From contig NZ_CP013692.1 of the NCBI RefSeq assembly GCF_001477625.1, positions 3,844,001 through 3,908,000 of the forward strand: a stretch of DNA of 64,000 bases, in the 5' to 3' direction. The stretch is from Paucibacter sp. KCTC 42545. Its GTDB lineage: Bacteria; Pseudomonadota; Gammaproteobacteria; Burkholderiales; Burkholderiaceae_C. The notes under the pieces are model-generated. The model was not told where the DNA came from, did no database searches, and was given only the letters and a program-made list of their open reading frames with translations. The position numbers and the translations under genes are program-made. How positions within the stretch are numbered: position 1 is the stretch's first letter; each line of letters starts with the position of its first letter. This document shows positions 54,612 to 63,875 of the stretch, in pieces.

Positions 54612-56093
54612 TCAAGGATGCGCGGCCATGATTTGCGCCACTGCTGCTGTCAGGCGCTTGCCGTAGGGCACATGCAGGAACTCGTTGGGGCCGTGGGCAT
54701 TGCTCTTGGGGCCCAAGACACCGCAGACCACCATCTGCGCGGCCGGGAAGCCTTTTTGCAGCATGCTCATCAAGGGAATCGTGCCGCCCTGGCCGATATA
54801 GCCCACTGGCGCGCCGAAATGCGCCAAGCTGGCGTCATTGACCGCTTGGCTGAGCCAGGCAGACAGATCGGGCGTGTTCCAGCCCGTGGCGCCGTAAGCG
54901 CCGGCGCGGCCATCGGGCACAAAAGTGACCTTGGCGTTGTAGGGCGCGTTGTCTTCCAGCAAGGCCTTCAGGCGCAGCGCGGCTTCGTTGCCGTCGATCA
55001 GGGGCGGCAGGCGCAGCGACAGCTTAAAGGCGGTGAAGGGGCGCAGCACATTTCCGGCGCTCTTCATCTCGGGGAAACCGTCCACGCCGGTCACCGACAA
55101 AGTGGGGCGCCAAGTGCGGTTGAGCAGCACTTCCACCGGCTGGTCGGTCATGGGCAGCACCGGGCCGCCGTCGCCGCCGCAGGCCCAGGGCAGGCGCTTA
55201 TAGACCTCGTCCTTCAGAATCGCCGCCGTGGCTTGGGCTTGTTCGATGCGATTGCCGGGAATCTCGCAGTGGAAGCTCTCGGGCAAGAGGCGGCCGGTCT
55301 TGGAGTCTTCCAGGCGGTCCAGCACCTGACGCAGGATGCGGAAACTTGAGGGCACCACGCCCGAGGCATCGCCCGAGTGAATGCCTTCGGTCAGCACCTC
55401 CACCTTCAGCACGCCGCTGACCATGCCGCGCAAGCTGGTGGTGAGCCACAGTTGCTCGTAGTCACCCGCGCCGGAGTCCAGGCAAACCACCAGCGAGACT
55501 TCGCCCAGCTTGTCCTTCTTCAGCACCTCGATATAGGCCGGCAAGTCGTAGGAGCCGCTTTCCTCGCAGGTTTCGATCAGGCCGACGCAGCGCGGGCGCG
55601 GAATGCCTTGCCTGTCCAACGCCATGATGGCGGTCAGCGAGGCGTAGATGGCATAGCCATCATCGGCGCCGCCACGGCCATAGAGCTTGCCGTCCTCGTA
55701 CTTGGGCGTCCAGGGGCCCAGGTCGCTGCGCCAGCCGCTGAACTCGGGTTGCTTGTCGAGGTGGCCGTAAAGCAGGATGGTGTCGGTGCAGTCCGCCTTG
55801 GTGGCAGGCACTTCGAAGAAGATCACCGGCGTGCGGCCGGGCAGGCGAATCACTTCCAGCTTGAGACCCGCCACTTTTTTGCTCTCGACCCAGGCAGCGG
55901 CATCGCGCAGCACTTTTTCGATATGGCCGTTGGCGGCCCAGTCGGCATCGAACATGGGGCTCTTGGCCGGGATGGCGATGTACTGGGTCAGGGCCGGGAC
56001 GATCTCTTCGTCCCACACGCGGCCGGCGAATTCGCCCAGGGCCGTGGTCTGTTCAGCCTGCAGGGGCGGCAGGGCGGGGTGGCGTGCGTTCAT
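54612..56093 (-). CDS. M20 family metallopeptidase
   Basis: A 493-residue zinc peptidase of the M20 (carnosinase/ArgE-like) family. Metal and catalytic blocks are visible: LLYGHLDKQPE (His, Asp), GRGGADDGYA (bridging Asp), ETCEESGS (catalytic and metal Glu), CLDSGAGDYE (Asp) and a late HGPNEF (His). The dimerisation domain is inserted in the middle. The ATG at 56093 is chosen over 56117. Probable substrates are dipeptides, but this is inferred from family. It lies 62 bp from the alpha/beta hydrolase gene upstream on the same strand. Confidence 0.93.
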   Translation of the reverse strand: MNARHPALPPLQAEQTTALGEFAGRVWDEEIVPALTQYIAIPAKSPMFDADWAANGHIEKVLRDAAAWVESKKVAGLKLEVIRLPGRTPVIFFEVPATKADCTDTILLYGHLDKQPEFSGWRSDLGPWTPKYEDGKLYGRGGADDGYAIYASLTAIMALDRQGIPRPRCVGLIETCEESGSYDLPAYIEVLKKDKLGEVSLVVCLDSGAGDYEQLWLTTSLRGMVSGVLKVEVLTEGIHSGDASGVVPSSFRILRQVLDRLEDSKTGRLLPESFHCEIPGNRIEQAQATAAILKDEVYKRLPWACGGDGGPVLPMTDQPVEVLLNRTWRPTLSVTGVDGFPEMKSAGNVLRPFTAFKLSLRLPPLIDGNEAALRLKALLEDNAPYNAKVTFVPDGRAGAYGATGWNTPDLSAWLSQAVNDASLAHFGAPVGYIGQGGTIPLMSMLQKGFPAAQMVVCGVLGPKSNAHGPNEFLHVPYGKRLTAAVAQIMAAHP

Positions 56094-56155
56094 GGTGGGG
56101 GTCCTCGCTGATGGCAAGTGGCCGGCCGGGGTGTGGCCAGCTGCAACCTCGCATC

Positions 56156-57025
56156 TTAAAACTTCTGCGCCAACCAGTCCCGCAGCTCGGCGAAGACCAA
56201 TTCCTTCTCCGGCTCGTTGAAGATCTCATGCGCCAGGGCCTCAAAGCAATGCGCCCGCAGCAATGCGGCCGGCGCGGCCTCGGCGAATTCGGCGCTGCCC
56301 GAGGGCGCCACGCAGCGATCGCTGCCGGCCCACAAGAGCAGGGTCGGCACGGCCCAGGTTTCGGCATGCTGGCGCACCATTTCGCCGGCTTCCACAATCA
56401 TGTTCGCCAGACTGGGGCTGATGCGGTCATGCACCAGCGGGTCATCCACATAGGCCTGAACCACCGCCGCGTCGCGTGAAATCCAGTTGGTTTTCAGGCC
56501 ATTGCCCACGGCCAAGTGCGGCGCCAGGCTGACGCCCAGCGCCAGCTGCAAGCGCTTGAACCAATTCATGCCCGGGTCCAGCGCCGGGCTGCTCAGCACC
56601 AGGCCGTCCACCGGCCGGAACCAGGCCGGCAAGTCCCCGGCACTGCTAGCAGCCAAGCCACCCGCCACAAAGCGGGCAGCCACCAGGCCACCCATGCTGT
56701 GACCCAACAAAATCTGCGTGCCCGCGCCCAGCAGCGGGTCGGCGCGCAACTCATCCATCACCAGGGCCAGGTCTTGCAGCAGGCGCTCAGGCGTGGGCAC
56801 ATCGCCACGCGCGCCGCCGGAGGCGCCGTGGCCGCGCTGGTCATAGCCCACCACATGCCAGTCCCAGGCATTCAGATGCTCCGCCACCTCCTCGTAGCGG
56901 CCAATATGCTCACCCAGGCCATGCACGATCAAGACAGTGCCGCGCGCCGGCCCTTGGTCGGGCTTGTTACTACTCCATTGCCGCCAGTGCAAGGGCAGGC
57001 CGTCATCGGTTTTGAGGGTTCGCAT
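56156..57025 (-). CDS. Alpha/beta hydrolase (monoacylglycerol lipase-like)
   Basis: A 289-residue serine hydrolase. The oxyanion HGLGEHIGRYEEVAEHL and the nucleophile elbow LLGHSMGGLVAARF match the monoacylglycerol lipase/lysophospholipase branch. The acid and His residues lie in LLWAGSDRCVAP and EALAHEIFNEPEK. The ATG at 57025 is used because the upstream in-frame extension is not conserved in character. It is probably co-transcribed with the M20 peptidase gene. Confidence 0.9.
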   Translation of the reverse strand: MRTLKTDDGLPLHWRQWSSNKPDQGPARGTVLIVHGLGEHIGRYEEVAEHLNAWDWHVVGYDQRGHGASGGARGDVPTPERLLQDLALVMDELRADPLLGAGTQILLGHSMGGLVAARFVAGGLAASSAGDLPAWFRPVDGLVLSSPALDPGMNWFKRLQLALGVSLAPHLAVGNGLKTNWISRDAAVVQAYVDDPLVHDRISPSLANMIVEAGEMVRQHAETWAVPTLLLWAGSDRCVAPSGSAEFAEAAPAALLRAHCFEALAHEIFNEPEKELVFAELRDWLAQKF

Positions 57026-57196
57026 GCGGGCGAGTGTAGATAGTGGCCGCCCCCCCGCAAGCAAGGGCTTGCCCGCAGAAACGACCCGGCGCTGTCACCA
57101 ACTTGTCGCTGATAAATGGCGAATGTGAATAACACTCACGCCATTGCCAGGTAGGCTTGGCAAGACCCATCACAAAAAAACACCCTGGAGCCCCAA

Positions 57197-58030
57197 ATGA
57201 ACGACTTTTTCAGCCTCAGCAGCGACGACCAGGCGATTGCCCATCTGCAACTCAATCGCCCCGAACGCCTCAACACCATGGCACCGGCATTCTTTCCGGC
57301 CCTGCGTGACGCGGTGCGCGCGCTGGATGCGACCGGCACGACCCGGGCGCTGGTGATTTCCTCGACCGGCAAGCATTTCAGCGCCGGCATGGCGCTGGAG
57401 ACCTTTGGCTCGCAAGACAGCATGCTGGACACCGGCTCCGCCCGCGCCCGGCTCGGCTTTCAGACCATGTTGCGTGAGCTGATGGCCTGCTTCAGCGCGC
57501 TGGACGAAGCGCGCTTCCCGGTGCTGTGCGCCGTGCAGGGCGGCTGCATCGGCGGTGCCCTGGATCTGGCTGCCGCTTGCGATATGCGTTATGCCACGGC
57601 CGACGCTTTCTTCAGCGTGCAAGAAATTCAAATCGGCATGACGGCTGATTTGGGCGTGCTGCAGCGCCTGCAAGGCATCATGCCCGCCGGCCTGGCGCGC
57701 GAGATGGCCTACACCGGTGAGCGCCTGAGCGCCGAGCGCGCCCTGGCCGCCGGCCTGGTCAATGCCGTGCTGCCCGATGCCGAGGCCTTGCTGGCCCATG
57801 TGATGGGTGTGGCGCGCCAGATCGCCGGCAAATCACCGCTGGCCATGGCCGGCAGCAAGCTGGCGCTCAACTATGCGCGTGACCACGGCGTGGCCGCCTC
57901 GCTGCAGCAGATGAGCTTGCTGCAAAGCGCCATCTTCGATGTGGAAGAAATGGGCCGCGCCATCATGGCCTGGAAGCTCAAGAAGCCTGGGGAATTTAAA
58001 CCACTGGCACCCGCGCTGCCGCAGGATTGA
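57197..58030 (+). CDS. Enoyl-CoA hydratase/isomerase family protein
   Basis: A 277-residue crotonase-fold enzyme. It shows HLQLNRPERLNTM at the N-terminus, the oxyanion-hole segments KHFSAGMAL and GGCIGGALDLAAACDMRYA, and a later IQIGMTADLGVLQRL. The Asp in GMTADLG and the Glu/Asp pattern resemble dienoyl-CoA isomerases (ECH1 type) rather than plain hydratases, which is only a hint. It is followed after 40 bp by the lipoprotein gene. Confidence 0.9.
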   Translation: MNDFFSLSSDDQAIAHLQLNRPERLNTMAPAFFPALRDAVRALDATGTTRALVISSTGKHFSAGMALETFGSQDSMLDTGSARARLGFQTMLRELMACFSALDEARFPVLCAVQGGCIGGALDLAAACDMRYATADAFFSVQEIQIGMTADLGVLQRLQGIMPAGLAREMAYTGERLSAERALAAGLVNAVLPDAEALLAHVMGVARQIAGKSPLAMAGSKLALNYARDHGVAASLQQMSLLQSAIFDVEEMGRAIMAWKLKKPGEFKPLAPALPQD

Positions 58031-58070
58031 GCCCCATACACTGTGCGGCTTGTCGACTGCCGCCCGCGCC

Positions 58071-59399
58071 ATGAGATCGCTTTTCGTCCTGTTGTTGAGC
58101 CTGCTGCTGGCCGCTTGTGCCGGCCCGAAATACACGGTCGATGACGGCCGCAAGGTCGATGAGACCCTGCTGGCCAATATCCGCGCCTACGGCACGGGAG
58201 AGCAAGCCATTCGCCCGGCCATTGCGCGCAGCGCCGCCTTGCGCGACCCGGAGTGCGACAAGCAGTGGGAGCTGCCCTTTGCCGTGGCCACCGCCTACGG
58301 CTGGGCCGAGACCGACCGGGTGGCCTGGGTGCGCGGCCTGGGCGTGGATGAACGCCTGACCGTGGTGGCCACCGCACCCGGCTCACCGCTGACCCTGGGC
58401 GACAAGCTGCTGGCCGTGCGCGGCCAAAAAGACAATGACAGCGAGCGCCTGCTGGCCACCCTGGCCGAGGCCCGCGACACCGGCAAGCCCTTTGCGCTGA
58501 GCCTGAGCAGCGGCCGGACGCTCACCGTCACGCCCTTCGAGGTCTGCCGCGGCTACACCCGCCTGGCCCCGCCCAACACGCCGGAGATGCAGGACTATCA
58601 CTGGCTGCTGAGCCTGCACGCGCTGGAGATCACCCGCGCCAATCTGACCGAAGACGAGGCCCTGTGGACGGTGCTGTGGACGCAAGGCCTGTCGGAAGAA
58701 GGCGGCGCGCGCATGAAGACCTACCACTACGGCTCGCAAATCGTCGGCACGCTCTACAACCTGGCCACCCTGGCCACCGGCCTGCGCGGCGCGGCGCTGG
58801 CGGCGGAAGCGGCCATCAACGCGGCCAAGAATGCCGCCAGCACGGTGGCCAGCGAAATCGTCAAGCAGCAAATCATCGAGCAAGGCAAGGCCCTGGCCGC
58901 CCAGCGCATCCGCGACGGCCTGAGCGAAGCCGCTCAGCAACTCACCAAGCAGCAGGTGATGAATGCCATGCAGGCCGTGGCCTCCAACCGCTCCAGCCTG
59001 TGGGGCGTGGCGCGGGTCGGCGCCACTGTGTTTGACCGCGCCGATCAATGGGCGTTTGAGCATGCGCTGAAGCTGGGCGCCAACCCGCTGGCCGGCTTCA
59101 CCCTGCACCAGAAACTGATCGAGCGCAGCCTGGTCAGCAACGGCCTGGCCTTCGACGCCGAGCGCCTGGCCGCCATCAACAAGATCGCCGAGGCCAAAGG
59201 CCTGGGCTACGAGGTGCAAGCGATTCTGCGCGGCATCAAGCCCGATGAGCTGATGCTGGCGATGGACAGCATGCCGCTGGCCTCCGCGCCGGAAGCCTTC
59301 GCTTACGAAAATGTCAACGACCCCGGCAGCGGCCGCTACGCCCGTGGCCTGATCAACGCCATGCTGGACATTCCGATGGAGTCGGACGCGCGCAAATGA
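58071..59399 (+). CDS. Lipoprotein resembling an M48 peptidase without its active site
   Basis: A 442-residue predicted lipoprotein (signal MRSLFVLLLSLLLAAC, Cys16). I do not recognise an established family name. The layout recalls PDZ-containing M48 peptidases: a PDZ-like TAPGSPLTLGDKLLAVRG near residue 100, then HALEITRANLTEDEALWTVL (about 180-200), where active relatives read NA..DG..I.IT followed by DDELA.VLAHELAH. Here the HExxH position reads TQGLS. The later DRADQWAFEHALKLGANPLA also fits M48. I infer a catalytically dead descendant. The stop overlaps the MORN gene by four bases. Confidence 0.7.
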   Translation: MRSLFVLLLSLLLAACAGPKYTVDDGRKVDETLLANIRAYGTGEQAIRPAIARSAALRDPECDKQWELPFAVATAYGWAETDRVAWVRGLGVDERLTVVATAPGSPLTLGDKLLAVRGQKDNDSERLLATLAEARDTGKPFALSLSSGRTLTVTPFEVCRGYTRLAPPNTPEMQDYHWLLSLHALEITRANLTEDEALWTVLWTQGLSEEGGARMKTYHYGSQIVGTLYNLATLATGLRGAALAAEAAINAAKNAASTVASEIVKQQIIEQGKALAAQRIRDGLSEAAQQLTKQQVMNAMQAVASNRSSLWGVARVGATVFDRADQWAFEHALKLGANPLAGFTLHQKLIERSLVSNGLAFDAERLAAINKIAEAKGLGYEVQAILRGIKPDELMLAMDSMPLASAPEAFAYENVNDPGSGRYARGLINAMLDIPMESDARK

Positions 59400-61252
59400 T
59401 GATGAAAGTGACGATGAAGAAGATGTCCCAGCGGATCCCGTTGATGAGCAGTCGAGTGGTTTGTGTCGCCGGCCTGGCCTGGCTCTTGAGCGGCGGCGCC
59501 AACGCGCAAAGCGCCGCGCCCATGCCCGAAGCCGCAGCGGCCAGCGCCAGTGCGCCGGCTGCACCCGAGGCAGCGGCATCGGCCGCCTCAGCAGCAACGG
59601 GTGCGCCCAGCATCGTCAGCTGTTCGGTGCTGACGGCCAAAGCCATGTCGGCCGATTTGCGCGCGGCGCTGGCCCGATCCACCAATAAAGACCTCGACAG
59701 CCAAGCCAAGCTGCTGGGCGAAGCCATCGCGTTGTGGACCCAGGGCCTAGAAGGCTGCGAGGGCCGCGCCCGCGAACGCGCCCAGCGCAATCTGGCCGAC
59801 AATCAAAAGCAGCTCGCCAGCGTGGCCGAGCGCCAGGCCGCCGGCTCGCAATGCGAGCTGTCGCACCAAGACGGCAATGCCTTGCAAGAACTGGCTCGCC
59901 AAGCCTTTGGCGAACGCCGCTGGGCCGACGCTGCCAACCTCTACGCCAAGGCTGAGACCATGTGGGACTTGGCGGCCGAACATTGCACCGGCACCCAGCA
60001 GCAGCTGGCCGCCAAGAAGCGCGAGCAGGCCGAGACCGATGCCCACAATGCCGAGCATTGCGCGCCCCTGTTTGACCGCGCTCGCGACAGCACGCAAAAG
60101 TTCCGCAATGCCGCCGCCGGCCTGAACCCGCCGGAGCGCCAGCAACAGTCTCAAGTGGCCGAAACCCTGTGGCGCCAGGCCGTCGCCCAGTGCAAGGGCA
60201 GCGCGCAGGAATTGGCCGGCAACAATGCCCAGGCTTTGGCGCGTGAACGCGGCACGCCCTGGGTGAGCACAGCGCCAGCGCCGGTCGCAGCGGCGGCGGC
60301 AACGCCCGCGCCGAAAGCTGCTGCCTCAGTGGCCTCGGTGGCCTCAGCGGGCAAGGCTGTCGCAACGACTGCAGCGCCAGCCCCCGCCTCGCCCGTGCTG
60401 AGCGGCGCTGCGGCAGTGACGCTTGCCGCCACGACCGCCCTCACCTCGCCACCTTCGCCATCAGCACCCGCCGGCCCGGCAGCAAGCACCAGCAAGACCA
60501 TGCCGGCGGCCGCCGAAACCGCGCCGGAGATGGACATCCGCAGTGGCGACACCCGTTACCTCGGCCGCTTTGTACGTGAAACCGGCCAGGTCGTCAGCGG
60601 CACCGGCCGGGTGGAATGGTCCAACGGCGATGTCTACATCGGCCCGTTGATCCGCAGCGTGCGCCAGGGCCGGGGCGAGTTCATCTGGGCCAGCGGCCAG
60701 CGCTATGTGGGCGATTGGCTGGACGACAAACCCACCGGCAAGGGTCAGATGCGCTTTGCCAACGGCAACCAGTGGGACGGCCCGGTGATCGACGGCGTAC
60801 CCGAGGGCGAGGGCCAGCTGATGTTTGCCAATGGCGACAGCTACAAGGGTCAGGTCAGCCGTGGCATCCCGCATGGCCGCGGTCTGTTCCGCTGGACCAA
60901 TGGCCAGGTGTTTGACGGCGACTGGGTGAATGAGCAGCCGCAGGGCCAGGGCGTGCTGCGCTTTGCCAATGGCAACCGCTACGAAGGCGCGGTGTCGGCC
61001 GGCCAACCCCATGGCAAGGGCGTGCTGGTGCATGCGTCGGGCGACCGCTACGAAGGTGACTTCAAGCAGGGCAAACCGCACGGCCAAGGCAGTTATGCAT
61101 GGAAGTCGGGCGAACGTTTCGCGGGTGCCTGGGTCGAGGGCCTCAAACACGGCCAAGGCATTTACTACTGGGCCAATGGCGACCGCTGGGAAGGCGAGTT
61201 CAAGAACGACGAAACCGTGGATGACAAGGGCACGATCATCCGCAAAGAGTAG
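59396..61252 (+). CDS. Exported MORN-repeat protein
   Basis: A 618-residue protein with a signal sequence (hydrophobic part about 20-37, cleavage near GGANA). An Ala-rich helical region (about 40-290) contains several Cys residues, and a Pro/Ala-rich linker (about 290-385) leads to about nine 23-residue MORN repeats (388-610). Typical repeats are YVGDWLDDKPTGKGQMRFAN and YEGDFKQGKPHGQGSYAWKS. MORN repeats often bind membranes or partner proteins. The start overlaps the preceding lipoprotein gene (ATGA); ATG codons at 59399 and 59411 are also possible. The tight coupling suggests that the two products act together in the envelope. Confidence 0.85.
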   Translation: MMMKVTMKKMSQRIPLMSSRVVCVAGLAWLLSGGANAQSAAPMPEAAAASASAPAAPEAAASAASAATGAPSIVSCSVLTAKAMSADLRAALARSTNKDLDSQAKLLGEAIALWTQGLEGCEGRARERAQRNLADNQKQLASVAERQAAGSQCELSHQDGNALQELARQAFGERRWADAANLYAKAETMWDLAAEHCTGTQQQLAAKKREQAETDAHNAEHCAPLFDRARDSTQKFRNAAAGLNPPERQQQSQVAETLWRQAVAQCKGSAQELAGNNAQALARERGTPWVSTAPAPVAAAAATPAPKAAASVASVASAGKAVATTAAPAPASPVLSGAAAVTLAATTALTSPPSPSAPAGPAASTSKTMPAAAETAPEMDIRSGDTRYLGRFVRETGQVVSGTGRVEWSNGDVYIGPLIRSVRQGRGEFIWASGQRYVGDWLDDKPTGKGQMRFANGNQWDGPVIDGVPEGEGQLMFANGDSYKGQVSRGIPHGRGLFRWTNGQVFDGDWVNEQPQGQGVLRFANGNRYEGAVSAGQPHGKGVLVHASGDRYEGDFKQGKPHGQGSYAWKSGERFAGAWVEGLKHGQGIYYWANGDRWEGEFKNDETVDDKGTIIRKE

Positions 61253-61342
61253 CCGCCAGACCTGAAGCCCCGCCAGCCCCGGGCCTTTGCCCAAGCTGCT
61301 ACCGTGCCAGCGATTGACTCACACCGATTCGGAGCAAATTGA

Positions 61343-62245
61343 ATGAACGACGAACAGAAGCAGCAAGCCCAACAAGCCGCCGCCTACACCCCACCTAAGG
61401 TCTGGACCTGGGACAAAGACAATGGCGGCAAGTTCGCCAGCATCAACCGGCCCATCGCCGGCGCTACGCATGACAAGGAACTGCCCGTCGGCCGCCACCC
61501 CTTGCAGCTGCATTCGATGGCCACCCCCAACGGCGTCAAAGTGACGGTGATGCTGGAGGAGTTGCTGGAACTGGGCCACAGCGGCGCCGAGTACGACGCC
61601 TGGCCGATCAATATCAGCGCCGGCGAGCAGTTCGGCAGCGGCTTTGTCGCCATCAACCCTAACTCCAAGATTCCAGCGCTGGTGGACCGCAGCGGGCCGC
61701 AGCCGGTGCGGGTGTTTGAGTCGGGCGCGATCCTGCAATACTTGGCCGAGAAATTCGGCGGCGCCTTTCTTCCCGCCAGCGGCGCCGAGCGGGCCGAATG
61801 CCTGTCGTGGTTGTTCTGGCAAATGGGCAGCGCGCCCTTTCTGGGCGGTGGCTTTGGCCACTTCTTTGCCTACGCGCCAGAGAAATTCGAGTACCCGATC
61901 AACCGCTACGCCATGGAAGTCAAGCGACAACTCGATGTGCTGGACCGCCACCTGGCGGAGAACGCCTATCTGGCCGGCGCGCAATACACCATCGCTGACA
62001 TGGCCGTTTGGCCCTGGTACGGCGCCTTGGTCAAAGGCCAGCTTTACGAAGCCGGCGAGTTCCTGCAAGTGCAGGACTATCGCCATGTGATCCGCTGGGC
62101 GGACGAAATCGCCGCGCGGCCGGCGGTGCAGCGCGGCCGCAAGGTCAACCGCTTCTGGGGTGAACCGTCCAGCCAATTGCACGAACGCCATGAGGCCTCG
62201 GACTTCAACACCAAGACGCAGGACAAGCTGGCGACGCCGGGCTGA
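61343..62245 (+). CDS. yghU: YghU-like glutathione-dependent disulphide-bond oxidoreductase
   Basis: A 300-residue GST-fold protein of the YghU/Nu class, which has disulphide-bond reductase activity with glutathione. It shows YTPPKVWTWDKDNGGKFASI at the N-terminus, typical of YghU. Next come HSMATPNGVKVTVMLEEL and INPNSKIPALVD in the thioredoxin-like domain, and a helical domain with YTIADMAVWPW. GGAG lies eight bases before the ATG. It is followed by a second GST gene after 47 bp. Confidence 0.93.
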   Translation: MNDEQKQQAQQAAAYTPPKVWTWDKDNGGKFASINRPIAGATHDKELPVGRHPLQLHSMATPNGVKVTVMLEELLELGHSGAEYDAWPINISAGEQFGSGFVAINPNSKIPALVDRSGPQPVRVFESGAILQYLAEKFGGAFLPASGAERAECLSWLFWQMGSAPFLGGGFGHFFAYAPEKFEYPINRYAMEVKRQLDVLDRHLAENAYLAGAQYTIADMAVWPWYGALVKGQLYEAGEFLQVQDYRHVIRWADEIAARPAVQRGRKVNRFWGEPSSQLHERHEASDFNTKTQDKLATPG

Positions 62246-62292
62246 GTCCGCGGCTCCGCCACCCTTCCCACTTCAGCAGCAAGGCCACACCG

Positions 62293-62928
62293 ATGAGCAT
62301 CACCCTCTACGACTGCGCCACCGCACCCAGCCCGCGCCGCGCCCGCATTCTGCTGGCCGAGAAAGGCATTCCCCATGCCACCGTGCAAGTGGATCTGCGC
62401 CAGGGCGAGCAACTCGGCGAGGCCTATCGCCGCATCAATCCGCAATGCACCGTGCCGGCCCTGATCACCGAGGACGGCCTGCTGCTGAGCGATAACGCGG
62501 CCATCACGGCCTACCTCGAAGCCGCCTACCCCGAGCCACCCTTGCTGGGCCGCAACCCGCAAGAGAAGGCCGAGATTGCCAGCTGGCAGTGGCGCATCGA
62601 GTTCGAGGGCCTGATGGCCATTGCCGAGGCCTTGCGCAATAGCGCCCCCGCCATGGCCGGGCGCGCCCTGCCCGGGCCGGTGGGCTATGCGCAGATCCCG
62701 GAACTGGCGCAGCGAGGATTGCTGCGGGTACAGCAGTTTTTCGACACGCTCAACGAGCGCCTGGCCGGCCGCGACTTCATCGCCAGCGAGCGCTTCAGCG
62801 TTGCCGACATCACAGCCGTGGTGGCGGTGGACTTTGCGCGCATCGTCAAGCTCAAACCCGGCGAGGCGCATCCGCATTTGCTGCGCTGGCGCGCCGCGAT
62901 GGCTGAGCGGCCATCGATGGCGCTGTAG
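62293..62928 (+). CDS. Glutathione S-transferase family protein
   Basis: A 211-residue GST. The N-terminal domain has ATAPSPRRARILLAEKGIPH, where Ser/Pro replace the CxxC-like positions, the INPQCTVPALITEDG turn and LLLSDNAAITAYLE. The C-terminal helical domain includes FSVADITAVVAVDFARIV. It is probably co-transcribed with the YghU-like gene. The substrate is unknown. Confidence 0.92.
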   Translation: MSITLYDCATAPSPRRARILLAEKGIPHATVQVDLRQGEQLGEAYRRINPQCTVPALITEDGLLLSDNAAITAYLEAAYPEPPLLGRNPQEKAEIASWQWRIEFEGLMAIAEALRNSAPAMAGRALPGPVGYAQIPELAQRGLLRVQQFFDTLNERLAGRDFIASERFSVADITAVVAVDFARIVKLKPGEAHPHLLRWRAAMAERPSMAL

Positions 62929-62969
62929 CTGCGGCGCGCACTGACGCGGCCGGGTAACTCAGGCGGCGC

Positions 62970-63389
62970 TCAGACGGATGGCGGCTGAGTGGGTGCGGGA
63001 GTTTGCGCAGGTGTTGAGGTCACGGCCTGCACCACCTCCGCCGCGCTGCGGAAGGCTTCTACGGCCATGGGCACGCCGCAGTAAATGGTGGCGTGCAGCA
63101 GCACTTCCTGTATCTCCTGCACCGTGGCGCCGTTGTTGAGGGCGCCGCGCACATGGCCTTTGAGCTCATGTTGGCGGCCCAGCGCCGTCAACATGGCAAC
63201 CGTGACCAGGCTGCGCGTCTTCAAGTCCAGGCCCGGCCGCAACCAGGTTTCGCCCCAGGCGTTGCGGGTGATGTGCTGCTGCAGCGGGGCGGTGAAGTCG
63301 GTCTGCGCGGCAAAGGCGGCCGCCACAAAGTCCTCACCCATCACCTGCTTGCGCATGGCAAGCCCTTGCTCGAATTGCGCGTCACTCAT
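62970..63389 (-). CDS. Carboxymuconolactone decarboxylase family protein (PcaC-like)
   Basis: A 139-residue protein of the CMD/AhpD fold. It begins MSDAQFEQGLAMRKQVMGED and contains the PcaC-like NAWGETWLRPGLDLKTRSLV, and EVLLHATIYCGVPMAVEAFR with the active-site His/Cys region. The wording is close to 4-carboxymuconolactone decarboxylase of protocatechuate degradation, but no other pca gene is in the window. The ATG at 63389 has GGGAG six bases upstream; the in-frame TTG at 63404 is less likely. The gene converges with the GST gene. Confidence 0.88.
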   Translation of the reverse strand: MSDAQFEQGLAMRKQVMGEDFVAAAFAAQTDFTAPLQQHITRNAWGETWLRPGLDLKTRSLVTVAMLTALGRQHELKGHVRGALNNGATVQEIQEVLLHATIYCGVPMAVEAFRSAAEVVQAVTSTPAQTPAPTQPPSV

Positions 63390-63439
63390 GCTGTGCTCCC
63401 CCAAAAAGCATCAAGCATAGTGGGAGCGAAAAAGAACTA

Positions 63440-63484
63440 AAGGCCGCGCCCGGAGACCTCATGGATGAAGTCGGGTGCGGCCTT
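63440..63484 (-). terminator. Terminator of the small exported protein gene
   Basis: AAGGCCGCGCCCG (63440-63452) pairs with CGGGTGCGGCCTT (63472-63484). Read on the minus strand, the stem is followed by TTTAGTTCTTTTT, suiting the gene at 63540-63875. Confidence 0.65.
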
Positions 63485-63539
63485 CGATTTTGCCCAGGGG
63501 CACCGGCAAATTCGCCAGCGCCCTTTGCTACAGCGCTTT

Positions 63540-63875
63540 TTACTTGGCTTCGGACGGCTTGGCGCTCGGGCGGCCAGCAGCCGTCGGGTAGGCCGACATC
63601 ACGCGCACCGGGTCAGCCTTGTCCAGGTAGGCCGCGTACTGCGGCTCGCTGCAAGCCAGCTTCTTGCCCGCTTGGCGCTCACCCTTGAAATCGCCCTTGT
63701 AGTAGACGAAGTGGTACTCATTGCCTTGTGCCGGCGCGGCACCCAGCTTGCTGTTGCTGGCGGCGGCGCATTCCGAACGCAAGGCCAGCTCTTCAGCAGC
63801 GGCCGACGAGGCCGCCTGGGCCAGCGATGTCAAGCCAGCGGAAAGCAGCAATGCGATAAGCAGTTTGTTTTTCAT
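63540..63875 (-). CDS. Small exported protein of unknown function
   Basis: A 111-residue protein with a clear signal peptide (MKNKLLIALLLSAGLTSLAQA). The mature part has two Cys residues (SECAAAS and KLACSEP) and an aromatic strand EYHFVYYKGDFKG; the tail is Pro/Ala/Lys-rich. I do not recognise a family. The ATG at 63875 is chosen because the signal peptide begins there. It is followed by its own terminator and looks like a single-gene unit at the window edge. Confidence 0.8.
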   Translation of the reverse strand: MKNKLLIALLLSAGLTSLAQAASSAAAEELALRSECAAASNSKLGAAPAQGNEYHFVYYKGDFKGERQAGKKLACSEPQYAAYLDKADPVRVMSAYPTAAGRPSAKPSEAK

